Shown one piece after another: positions 44,918 to 53,518 of a stretch of DNA of 64,000 nt (its first letter is position 1; every line of letters starts with the position of its first letter). The translations under genes and the position numbers were made by a program. The notes under the pieces are model-generated. The model was not told the origin of the DNA. It made no database searches and was given only the letters and a program-made list of their open reading frames with translations. The DNA comes from Lachnospira rogosae (GTDB taxonomy: Bacteria; Bacillota; Clostridia; Lachnospirales; Lachnospiraceae), in contig NZ_JBBMER010000001.1 in the NCBI RefSeq assembly GCF_040096455.1, positions 467,549 through 531,548 on the forward strand, read 5' to 3'.

Positions 44918-46654
44918 ATGGCATTTGATGGAATTACAATAGCGAATATTGTACACGATTTAAACAACACAATTCTTGGTGGAAGATTATATAAGATTGC
45001 AGAGCCAGAAAATGATGAGCTTTTACTTACCATAAAAGCTAATTCTGGACAATACAGGCTTGTATTATCTGCAAATGCTTCACTTCCGCTTGCATATATG
45101 ACTAAAGATAATAAGCCAAGCCCCCAGCTTGCACCTAACTTTGTTATGTTTCTTAGGAAGCACATCAATAACGGACGAATTATATCAATAACACAACCCG
45201 CTTTTGAGCGAATAATTGATATTGAAATTGAACATTTAGATGAATTAGGTGACCTCTGCCGTAAGCATTTAATCACAGAATTTATGGGCAAACACAGCAA
45301 TATCATATTATGCGATGACAATAACACAATATTAGACAGTATTAAGCATGTGTCAGCACAGATAAGCTCTGTCAGAGAAGTTCTTCCAGGAAGGGAATAT
45401 TTTATTCCTAATACATCTAACAAGCACAATCCGATGAATATGGATTTTAATACCTTTAATGAAAATATATTATCACAGCCTAAGACTACTGCCAAAGCCT
45501 TAAGCAGTGCTTACACCGGAATAAGCACCTGCATATCAGAGGAAGTCTGCCACAGGGCACATATTGACAGTGCCAAACCAGCCAACTGTCTGTCCAGTGC
45601 TGAAAGCATAGCTCTATTTGAGGCATTCAAGGCTATTATTGATGGCGTGGCAAATGGAAGTTTCAGCCCTAACATCGTATATTATAACGGTGCACCAGCA
45701 GATTTTGCCGCTATTTCTCTTACTATGTATGATAAATCCGAAAGCTACACCTCAATAAGTGAATGTCTTATCGGTTATTATCACGAAAAAGAAGTAAGAA
45801 CACGAATTCACCAGAAATCGACTGATATAAGAAGAATAATTACAACTCATCTTGAGCGTTCTTATAAAAAGCTTGATATTCAGGAAAAACAGTTAAAGGA
45901 TACTGAAAAACGTGACAAATACAGAGTGTATGGAGAGCTAATCAACACATACGGCTACAATATCGAGTCTGGTGCAAAAAGCTTCACAGCTCTTAATTAT
46001 TACACTAACGAAGAAATCTCTATTCCTTTGGACGATACATTGACACCAATTGAGAATGCGAATAAATATTTTGCACGATACAACAAATTAAAACGTACTT
46101 ACGAAGCTGGTGTAAGACTTATCGAAGAGATTAAAGATGAGATTATGTATCTTGAATCAATAATAAATGCCCTCGATATTGCAACTACTGAGAATGACCT
46201 TAATAATATCAAAGAAGAACTTATCATAACCGGCTATATCAAGAAGAACAGCAAATCCAAAAGCAAGGATAACAAGAACAACAAACCTCTGCACTATATA
46301 TCATCAGACGGTTTTGATATGTATGTCGGCAAGAATAATCTTCAGAATGATGAACTCACATTTAAATTTGCTTCTAATAGTGACTGGTGGTTTCATGCCA
46401 AGCAGATACCTGGCTCTCACGTTATAGTTAAGACTAACGGCAAGGAACTGCCCGACAGAACCTTTGAGGAAGCTGCCGCACTTGCAGCCTACTACTCTAA
46501 AGGCCGCAACCTTGATAAAGTTGAAGTCGATTATGTATTAAAGAAAGAAGTCAAAAAGCCTGCCGCTGCCAAACCAGGCTTTGTTGTATATTACACTAAC
46601 TACTCTCTTATCGCCATAGCTGATATTAAAGGCATTAAAGAAGTTACTGGCTGA
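44918..46654 (+). CDS. rqcH: Ribosome quality control protein RqcH (NFACT/FbpA)
   Basis: RqcH binds stalled 50S subunits and adds alanine tails to the nascent chain. Domains: NFACT-N (1-about 280, starting MAFDGITIANIVHDLNN), coiled coil (about 290-430) and NFACT-R/DUF814 (about 450-565) with FKFASNSDWWFHAKQIPGSHV. At the position of the B. subtilis D97/R98 pair needed for tailing this protein has E97-R98 (AFERII). Divergent from yicC. GGAG lies four bases before ATG 44918. Confidence 0.93.
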   Translation: MAFDGITIANIVHDLNNTILGGRLYKIAEPENDELLLTIKANSGQYRLVLSANASLPLAYMTKDNKPSPQLAPNFVMFLRKHINNGRIISITQPAFERIIDIEIEHLDELGDLCRKHLITEFMGKHSNIILCDDNNTILDSIKHVSAQISSVREVLPGREYFIPNTSNKHNPMNMDFNTFNENILSQPKTTAKALSSAYTGISTCISEEVCHRAHIDSAKPANCLSSAESIALFEAFKAIIDGVANGSFSPNIVYYNGAPADFAAISLTMYDKSESYTSISECLIGYYHEKEVRTRIHQKSTDIRRIITTHLERSYKKLDIQEKQLKDTEKRDKYRVYGELINTYGYNIESGAKSFTALNYYTNEEISIPLDDTLTPIENANKYFARYNKLKRTYEAGVRLIEEIKDEIMYLESIINALDIATTENDLNNIKEELIITGYIKKNSKSKSKDNKNNKPLHYISSDGFDMYVGKNNLQNDELTFKFASNSDWWFHAKQIPGSHVIVKTNGKELPDRTFEEAAALAAYYSKGRNLDKVEVDYVLKKEVKKPAAAKPGFVVYYTNYSLIAIADIKGIKEVTG

Positions 46655-46659
46655 TAAAA

Positions 46660-46727
46660 AACTGGTTGTCCGAAAGCTTTATATGACTTTATCATATAAA
46701 TGTTTTCTGGACAGCCAGCTTTTTATT
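46660..46727. terminator. Terminator between convergent rqcH and membrane protein genes
   Basis: CTGGTTGTCC pairs with GGACAGCCAG (one mismatch) around a long A/T-rich insert, followed by CTTTTTATTT on the plus strand and AAAAA-flanked on the other, so it may serve both. Confidence 0.7.
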
Positions 46728-46730
46728 TAA

Positions 46731-47903
46731 TTAACTTAAAGTTCTTAACCCTGTAACAGCTAACACTATAACTCCTATAACATCAGCCACAGCACACAGC
46801 ATATACATAACTGAAAGCGAAGCCCTGTTTAGTCCTGCCACAATAAGCATAACAAGACTTAACACAAGCAATGTGCCTGCTATTATATACATACACTTTA
46901 TATTAATTCTTTCATTAACGACCAATACAATAAATATTATGCCTGTGATTAATGATACGCTCATTCTTACAAGATACCATACAAATGCAGCTTCTGTTAA
47001 ATCACACAGCGTATTATCTGTTGTAAGGTATCCAAATAATGATGGCGGATTAAACGCATATATAACGGATGGAATAATAACAATAATACTAAATACAGCT
47101 ATCTCAATAATCATAAGTTTATTATTATTATTTAATACTATTGCAACGCAGGTTACAATAGTAAATATAATAAGCCACGACCAGTTAAAATAGAATTTAC
47201 TTCCAATATAATAGTCCTGAATATATCCTGCTACAGTCTGTATATACTCATCTGATGATAACATCACCACTCTTGAAATAACAAGATTTCTAATAACTTC
47301 AAGTATAAGAAAACCTGATAATGCAGGGAATATATATATAACAGCATTATTATATGCCATCTTATCATTATATATTTTTAGCTTTGTTATTGTACTGCTC
47401 TTAACCATTAAAAGTCCTAATACTGATAACACCATAACAAGAATATAAGCTATTGGTATTCTGGACATTAATTGTACTGTCTGTATATTACCAATGTCCG
47501 ATTTATTCATATAAAAGCTATTTATAAGTATATGAACACCTTTTGAACTTTCTGTTATTCTTGCAAATAACAATAACGCACCTGTTATAAATGCACTTAT
47601 ATTAGCAGCTATTGACAACCTTGATGCCATACTCACCTTTTTGTATACACATACCGCCGCAGTCACAAGTAGTAATATCGTTATTGGAAATATAATCTTA
47701 TATATGCTCCCAAAACCAGCATAAAAATAATAATTATAAATTGATGTATCAAGCGTATCGCCATCATATACATTACTATTCATTCTGTTAAGTATATTCT
47801 GAAATGTATGCTCCCCTACAAAAAATAATAATACAGCCGCATTTATAACCATAATTAACGCAAGGCTCATAAGCCTTATAAAGGTAATTTCACTCTTTTT
47901 CAT
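46731..47903 (-). CDS. Polytopic membrane protein of unknown function
   Basis: I do not recognise this family. The 390-residue product is almost wholly membrane-embedded, with ten or so hydrophobic helices separated by short loops; the longest loop (about 45-65, NRMNSNVYDGDTLDTSIYNY) follows the first helix. No enzymatic motif or transporter signature is visible. ATG 47903 follows GAGG by six bases. It lies 70 bp downstream of tyrS on the same strand and could be read through from it. Confidence 0.7.
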   Translation of the reverse strand: MKKSEITFIRLMSLALIMVINAAVLLFFVGEHTFQNILNRMNSNVYDGDTLDTSIYNYYFYAGFGSIYKIIFPITILLLVTAAVCVYKKVSMASRLSIAANISAFITGALLLFARITESSKGVHILINSFYMNKSDIGNIQTVQLMSRIPIAYILVMVLSVLGLLMVKSSTITKLKIYNDKMAYNNAVIYIFPALSGFLILEVIRNLVISRVVMLSSDEYIQTVAGYIQDYYIGSKFYFNWSWLIIFTIVTCVAIVLNNNNKLMIIEIAVFSIIVIIPSVIYAFNPPSLFGYLTTDNTLCDLTEAAFVWYLVRMSVSLITGIIFIVLVVNERINIKCMYIIAGTLLVLSLVMLIVAGLNRASLSVMYMLCAVADVIGVIVLAVTGLRTLS

Positions 47904-47971
47904 ACTTATCCTCACTCTTTAACTCTCCAGAACCAGCAGTATTACTGCCGGCTCTGAAACATTTTACAATA

Positions 47972-49201
47972 TTATGCCTGTACCTTTATAAATGACTTCT
48001 TACCCTTCTTAACAACTACTCCATCACCAGCAAAGAATTCTTTATCAAACTTTGCTGCTATATCAGATACCTTTTCACCTGCAACAGAAGCACCGCCCTG
48101 TGAGACAACTCTTCTTGCTTCTGACTTAGTAGCTGCAAGACCTGCTGCGTGAATTAACGATACAATATCAATGCTTCCATCTGTAAAGACATCATCTTCA
48201 AGCTTAACTGCTGCCATATTAGCCGCATCACCTGATGTAAATATAGCCTTAGCTGTTTCCTCTGCCTTCTTAGCTTCTTCCTCACCATGAACCATCTTAG
48301 TAAGTTCAAATGCAAGTATTTCCTTAGCTCTATTAAGCTGTGCACCTTCCCACTTATCCATTTCATCAATCTGCTCAAGTGGTAAAAATGTAAGCATACG
48401 GATGCACTTTAATACATCTGCATCAGCTACATTTCTCCAATACTGGTAGAACTCATATGGAGAAGTCTTTTCTGGATCAAGCCATACAGCACCGCTTACT
48501 GTCTTACCCATCTTCTTACCCTCTGAATTAAGAAGAAGTGTGATCGTCATAGCTGAAGCATCCTTACCAAGCTTCCTTCTGATAAGTTCTGTACCACCAA
48601 GCATATTGCTCCACTGGTCATCTCCACCAAACTGAAGATTACAACCGTATTTCTGGTATAACATATAGAAATCGTAACTCTGCATAATCATATAGTTAAA
48701 TTCAAGGAATGTAAGACCTCTCTCCATTCTCTGCTTGTAGCACTCAGCTCTTAACATATTATTAACTGAGAAGCACGCACCGACTTCTCTTAAAAGGTCA
48801 ACATAGTTAAGCTTCAAAAGCCAGTCTGCATTATTTACAAATAAAGCCTTATCATCTGAAAAATCGATGAACTTGCTCATCTGCTTCTTAAAGCACTCAC
48901 AGTTATGCTCAATCTGCTCTGGTGTAAGCATTTTTCTCATATCTGTCTTGCCTGATGGGTCACCAATCATACCTGTTCCGCCACCGACTAATGCGATTGG
49001 CTTATTGCCTGCCATCTGAAGTCTTTTCATAAAGCAGAGTGCCATAAAATGTCCTACATGAAGACTATCCGCTGTTGGATCAAAACCAATATAGAATGTA
49101 GCCTTTCCATTATTAATTAAATTCTTAATTAATTCTTCATCTGTTACCTGTGCAATTAATCCTCTTGCAACTAACTCGTCATAAACTGTCATTTCTGCCA
49201 T
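47972..49201 (-). CDS. tyrS: Tyrosyl-tRNA synthetase
   Basis: Charges tRNA-Tyr. The HIGH motif appears as HVGH at residues 48-51, the KMSKS motif as KKMGKT near 230, and tyrosine-recognition residues in YDFYMLYQKYGCNLQFGGDDQW. A C-terminal S4 RNA-binding domain ends the 409-residue protein. AGGAG lies seven bases before ATG 49201. Upstream is a Tyr-specific T-box. Confidence 0.96.
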   Translation of the reverse strand: MAEMTVYDELVARGLIAQVTDEELIKNLINNGKATFYIGFDPTADSLHVGHFMALCFMKRLQMAGNKPIALVGGGTGMIGDPSGKTDMRKMLTPEQIEHNCECFKKQMSKFIDFSDDKALFVNNADWLLKLNYVDLLREVGACFSVNNMLRAECYKQRMERGLTFLEFNYMIMQSYDFYMLYQKYGCNLQFGGDDQWSNMLGGTELIRRKLGKDASAMTITLLLNSEGKKMGKTVSGAVWLDPEKTSPYEFYQYWRNVADADVLKCIRMLTFLPLEQIDEMDKWEGAQLNRAKEILAFELTKMVHGEEEAKKAEETAKAIFTSGDAANMAAVKLEDDVFTDGSIDIVSLIHAAGLAATKSEARRVVSQGGASVAGEKVSDIAAKFDKEFFAGDGVVVKKGKKSFIKVQA

Positions 49202-49261
49202 TTCTGTTCTCCTGTTCCTATTACGTTATTATTTGATAAATGATACATAACCCTGTTAATA

Positions 49262-49540
49262 ACAAAAAAGAGCATATCTTTCATCCTTGTTAAAGGACGA
49301 AAGCATATGCTCCGTGTTACCACCTTTATTCATAAACAGCTCACACTGTTCACCTTAACGGGTCTTATGATCCTTGATACTGTAACGTGTACCACACGTC
49401 GCCCCTACTAAGCACTATATGCCTTTCAGTTTGCTGCTACGGAATGTATTCAGAATAACTATCCACTGTGCCTCTCATCAGCCGGCTACTTTCTGTTGCT
49501 TACTGTTATGCCTACTTGTTTCCATCATCGCATTATATTA
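49262..49540 (-). ncRNA. T-box riboswitch, tyrosine-specific
   Basis: Leader of tyrS. On the minus strand the T-box sequence AGGTGGTAACACG (49326-49314) precedes a long terminator stem, GAGCATATGCTTTCGTCC against AGGATGAAAGATATGCTC, ending TTTTTT (about 49311-49264). The specifier loop reads GAATACATTCC with the Tyr codon UAC at 49448-49446. Uncharged tRNA-Tyr should bind and switch the leader to antitermination. Confidence 0.9.
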
Positions 49541-49695
49541 ATATAGATGATAATCTTACTGTCAACCTCATACAACTTATTATGAAAATTGCATAATAAA
49601 ATATTATATTCTGATATTCGACACCTGATTATCATATGTCTACTAAAGCTTATACCATATAGTTGCTAATTTTGCAAGCGTTATATCATATTTTT

Positions 49696-49874
49696 GCACT
49701 CATTATATCTTTATTCCTGTGCTGCTTTTCAGCACATACAAAGTTCCGTTAGGAACTTTTAAGATGAGTGCTTTCGCACTCATTATATCTTTATTCTTGT
49801 GCTGCTTTTCAGCACATACAAAGTTCCATTAGGAACTTTTAAGATGAGTGCTTTTGCACTCATTATATCTTTAT
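49696..49874. repeat. 80-bp tandem repeat, each unit with three hairpins
   Basis: Two full units (49696-49775, 49776-49855) and a 19-base start of a third. Each unit holds three perfect short hairpins: GTGCTG-CTTTT-CAGCAC, AAAGTTCC-(G/A)TTA-GGAACTTT and ATGAGTGC-TTT(C/T)-GCACTCAT. The three base differences between units fall in loops or spacers, never in stems. The array abuts the stop codon of the VanZ-like gene. Confidence 0.88.
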
Positions 49875-50368
49875 CAATTAATATTATTGCATTTTTCACC
49901 TTTATGTTTACACATATTTTTATATATAATATATACTATAATAAGTCCTATTATGCTCCCTGCCGCATCTATCAACACATCTAACACACAACCATACCGA
50001 CCTGGCACGAATGTCTGATGAAACTCATCTGTTGCTGCAAATGCTATTGCTATAACTGCTGATATGACAGGAATCCTTACACCCTTAATCCCATCAACTA
50101 TAAGTGCAATCATTACAAATATTGAAAAAATTGCATATTCTGTCATATGTGCAGCTTTTCTTATTGGAAACTGCACCGCCTCTATCATACTTTCCCTGTT
50201 ATTCTCATTACAATCTATAATTCCAGCCTTATCACACACTGTAAGTATAATATCCGCCGCCTTATAGCTTAGCCCTGATGACTCTTCCCCATCCTGCTTT
50301 GAAAAGCCAAATATAATCATTGCCATAACAATGGCTGGGAGCCATATCAATATCTTTTTTATGCTCAT
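49874..50368 (-). CDS. VanZ-like family membrane protein
   Basis: 164 residues, four membrane helices and the VanZ pattern: IIFGFSKQDGEESSGLS near 20, FPIRKAAHMTEYAIFS near 68, and ATDEFHQTFVPGRYGCVLDVLIDAAGSIIGL near 115. VanZ of the glycopeptide cluster gives low-level teicoplanin resistance; most chromosomal relatives are of unknown role. ATG 50368 follows AAAGGA by seven bases. Confidence 0.88.
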   Translation of the reverse strand: MSIKKILIWLPAIVMAMIIFGFSKQDGEESSGLSYKAADIILTVCDKAGIIDCNENNRESMIEAVQFPIRKAAHMTEYAIFSIFVMIALIVDGIKGVRIPVISAVIAIAFAATDEFHQTFVPGRYGCVLDVLIDAAGSIIGLIIVYIIYKNMCKHKGEKCNNIN

Positions 50369-50583
50369 ATTCAAATCCTTTAATATACACCTATGTTATT
50401 ATCAAACTATTCTGCTATTTTTTTTAATATCAAGCTGCATATTCTATTCTAACCTCCTTAATTGGTTTCAAAAACTCATCTACATCACTCCCATTGCATA
50501 TATATAATTACGTATATTTATTTTTCGATTATTATATCATTCAATTTTTATATTTTCAATTATGTAGTGTTCTAACCAACTTA

Positions 50584-50630
50584 AAACAAGCCCACAAAAC
50601 CAATTTCACAAGGTTTTGTGGGCTTATATA
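50584..50630 (-). terminator. Terminator after pyk
   Basis: A perfect 14-bp stem, AAGCCCACAAAACC with its complement, 10-base loop, followed on the minus strand by TTGTTTTAAG. Confidence 0.88.
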
Positions 50631-50662
50631 ACTATCTGAAATATCTTATACCAGCTATAATA

Positions 50663-52093
50663 TTAGAGTGTAACAACTCTCATTGTATTAGTAAGACCTC
50701 TCTTAGCTGATGGATCAGATGTTGTAGCGATACCGGCAGATACGATAACTGTATCTCCTTCTTCTACATATCCAGCCTGCTCAGATACAACTAAAGCGTG
50801 CTCAATAATCTTATCTGTTGAAGTCTCTGTAGCTGTCTTTAATGGTCTTACTCCCCAATAAATCTGCATCTTTCTAAGAACATTATCATATGGTGAGCAG
50901 CCGATAATTTCTGCATTTGGCTTTAATTTAGATGTAAGTCTTGCTGTGAATCCTGAAATTGTTGGGCATACAATAGCCTTTGCATTAAGGTTATCAGCAG
51001 TCTGAACTGTTGCGTTACATACAGCACTTGAAATGCTTCTCTTGCTGTGAACCTTAGCGATATCTGCAGATCTTCCCTTGATATCCTGCTCTGTTCTTTC
51101 AGCAATCTTAACCATCATCTTTAATGCTTCAAGTGGATACTTACCATTAGCTGTTTCACCTGAGAGCATAACCACGTCTGTACCATCATAGATAGCGTTA
51201 GCAACGTCAGTAACCTCGGCTCTTGTAGGACGTGGATTTCTAATCATAGAATCTAACATCTGTGTAGCTGTAATAACCGGCTTATATGTTGCGTTACACT
51301 TCTTGATAATTTCCTTCTGGTAATGAGGAACATCTTCTGCTGGAATCTCTACACCCATATCACCTCTGGCAACCATAATTCCATCAGCAACTTTGATAAT
51401 TTCATCAAGATTTTCAATACCCTCTGCATTCTCAATCTTAGCGATAACCGGAATATCAGCACCATGCTCCCATAAGAGCTGCTTGATTTCCTGAATACAA
51501 GCTGCATTTCTTACGAATGAAGCTGCAATAAAATCAAATCCCTGTTCAATACCAAATATAATATCATCTTTATCTTTATCTGTAATACCTGGAAGCTTAA
51601 TGCTTACGTTAGGTACATTAACACCCTTCTTAGAACCAAGTTCACCACCATTGATTACTGTACATACGATATCCGTACCATCGACTACCTCTTCTACTCT
51701 AAGCTCAATAAGACCATCATCAATAAGAATAGTATTACCATTAGCTACATCTGCTGGAAGACCTGCATAAGTAATCATATCAATAGTATCATCACCTACA
51801 ATATCTCTTGTTGTAAGTGTGAACTTCTGACCTTCCTTAAGTGTAACCTTCTTGTCATCCTTAAGCACACCAGTTCTGATTTCTGGTCCTTTTGTATCAA
51901 GAAGTGTAGCTATAGGCTTGTTAATCTCTTCCCTTACGCTCTTAACTAATGCAAAACGGCCTGCCTGTTCTTCATGGTCACCATGTGAGAAATTAAATCT
52001 TGCAATATCCATACCACTAAGTGCAAGCTGCTTAATAAGCTCTCTATCATTAGTGTTAGGACCCATAGTACATATAACCTTAGTCTTTTTCAT
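50663..52093 (-). CDS. pyk: Pyruvate kinase
   Basis: Final glycolytic step making ATP and pyruvate. The start MKKTKVICTMGPN at ATG 52093 follows GGAGG by five bases; a frame reaching 52171 is not supported. Substrate and metal-site stretches ARFNFSHG near 32, IAKIENAEGIENLDEI near 215 and MVARGDMGVEIP near 240 are intact. The 476-residue length lacks the extra PEP-utiliser C-terminal domain of Bacillus enzymes. Confidence 0.96.
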   Translation of the reverse strand: MKKTKVICTMGPNTNDRELIKQLALSGMDIARFNFSHGDHEEQAGRFALVKSVREEINKPIATLLDTKGPEIRTGVLKDDKKVTLKEGQKFTLTTRDIVGDDTIDMITYAGLPADVANGNTILIDDGLIELRVEEVVDGTDIVCTVINGGELGSKKGVNVPNVSIKLPGITDKDKDDIIFGIEQGFDFIAASFVRNAACIQEIKQLLWEHGADIPVIAKIENAEGIENLDEIIKVADGIMVARGDMGVEIPAEDVPHYQKEIIKKCNATYKPVITATQMLDSMIRNPRPTRAEVTDVANAIYDGTDVVMLSGETANGKYPLEALKMMVKIAERTEQDIKGRSADIAKVHSKRSISSAVCNATVQTADNLNAKAIVCPTISGFTARLTSKLKPNAEIIGCSPYDNVLRKMQIYWGVRPLKTATETSTDKIIEHALVVSEQAGYVEEGDTVIVSAGIATTSDPSAKRGLTNTMRVVTL

Positions 52094-52238
52094 TATAACC
52101 TCCAAGTAAATAAAATAAATTAAATTCAAAACAATCCAACAAATTATACTTAATAACACATAAAATAGCAATACCCATTCTGAAATTGTTATGATAATTA
52201 AGTGTTATTAATAATATATACCATCATATTACCATATA

Positions 52239-53255
52239 TTATTGTGTTTTGCCAATATGAATATGTGTATATAAATGTTCATTACAATATTCATAATTGC
52301 CAGCACATTTTGAGCAGAATCTGAACACAAGATTTTCATCGTCTAATTCCGTTCTTCCACACACAGCACATTTGTGCTTAGGTGTTCCATTAGCAGGTCT
52401 GTATGGCTTATTAGCCCCCTGCCATGTTGTCTTTTCACTATTGGCATTATAAAATGTTTCATTAAAGCTCTGTCTGCTGCCATTATTCTTCTGTGCTTTT
52501 CCTGCTGTATGCATAGCCTTATTATAATTCTTCTGTGTAGAAGTCTTAAAAGGTCTTCTCTTAGACACTGTAATGAATATTATAAAGTTAATCATAGACA
52601 CTAAAGCTGCAATCGCATTGGCATAACATCCCATTCCGCTTCCTGACAGAAGTCCTGCATTGTATAAACCTTTCCACATAGTCCAGCCAAAGTTCACTCC
52701 GCTTACTGCAATTGTTGGAACAATAAAGCCTCCAAGAATAATTATTGCAAATACTATTCCGTCAAGAAGTGCCATCCATTTAATCTTGATCGGTATTACA
52801 AAGAACAACAACACTTCCATATCCGGCTGTTCCATAGCAAAAGCCATAAATAAAGCAAGGTTAATATAATGTGTGCTCATATTAAAACTTATGCCAAATA
52901 TAAGATATATTATAAGAGCCGCAATTATATTAAGTATTACTCCCGAGAAGAAATACACATTAAACTTAAATGACCCCCATATATTCTCTAACACTGTTCC
53001 TATAAGATAATAGAAATAAAGTGAAAAGAATACAAATATTATGCTTGTTGATGGTGGCTGTATAATAAATGTTACAAGCCGCCATATCTGTCCCTTAAAT
53101 ATATATGCAAAATCCAATGAAAGATATGTGCTGTAAACCCCAGGTGCAAACACCTCGAATACAAAACCTACAGCATATAACACAATAATATACATCATTA
53201 AATTCTGTATTGCATATTTAGAATACTTTCTTTCTAGTTTCTGAAACCAATCCAT
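52239..53255 (-). CDS. Rhomboid-like membrane protein with C-terminal zinc-ribbon
   Basis: 338 residues. About six membrane helices (residues 20-235) with rhomboid-fold features such as YLSLDFAYIFKGQIWRLVTFIIQPPS near 40-65. The catalytic GxSG motif of active rhomboids is not seen, so this is probably a pseudoprotease. After a polar linker a zinc-binding tail follows: CAVCGR, then CSKCAGNYEYCNEHLYTHIHI near the end. ATG 53255 is preceded by GAGGAG four bases upstream. Confidence 0.7.
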   Translation of the reverse strand: MDWFQKLERKYSKYAIQNLMMYIIVLYAVGFVFEVFAPGVYSTYLSLDFAYIFKGQIWRLVTFIIQPPSTSIIFVFFSLYFYYLIGTVLENIWGSFKFNVYFFSGVILNIIAALIIYLIFGISFNMSTHYINLALFMAFAMEQPDMEVLLFFVIPIKIKWMALLDGIVFAIIILGGFIVPTIAVSGVNFGWTMWKGLYNAGLLSGSGMGCYANAIAALVSMINFIIFITVSKRRPFKTSTQKNYNKAMHTAGKAQKNNGSRQSFNETFYNANSEKTTWQGANKPYRPANGTPKHKCAVCGRTELDDENLVFRFCSKCAGNYEYCNEHLYTHIHIGKTQ

Positions 53256-53518
53256 TAAACTCCTCATTTCCGCAGGAATAATTCCCACATTATTAAATTA
53301 TGTATATTTAAAGCGATTTAATAATAAAAGTATAAAAACAAAACCTATGTTTGTCAATTATATAACAATAATAGTATTATTAATTTTATATAAACAATGT
53401 TCTAACAAGTGTTGAATTTCTGTGTCATTTCTTATATAATATGTCGGATTGTAACTTTTCGATTTTATTATATATTTTTCGACACGATATAATTAACAAG
53501 GAGGTCGGCTCTGCCGTA

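Noticed and set aside
44884..45495. 203-codon minus-strand open frame over the rqcH start
   Set aside because: Antisense to the conserved RqcH N-terminal domain, with no recognisable motif; rqcH is certain.
49696..49874. CRISPR array
   Set aside because: The complete 80-bp unit repeats without unique spacers, and no cas genes are present.
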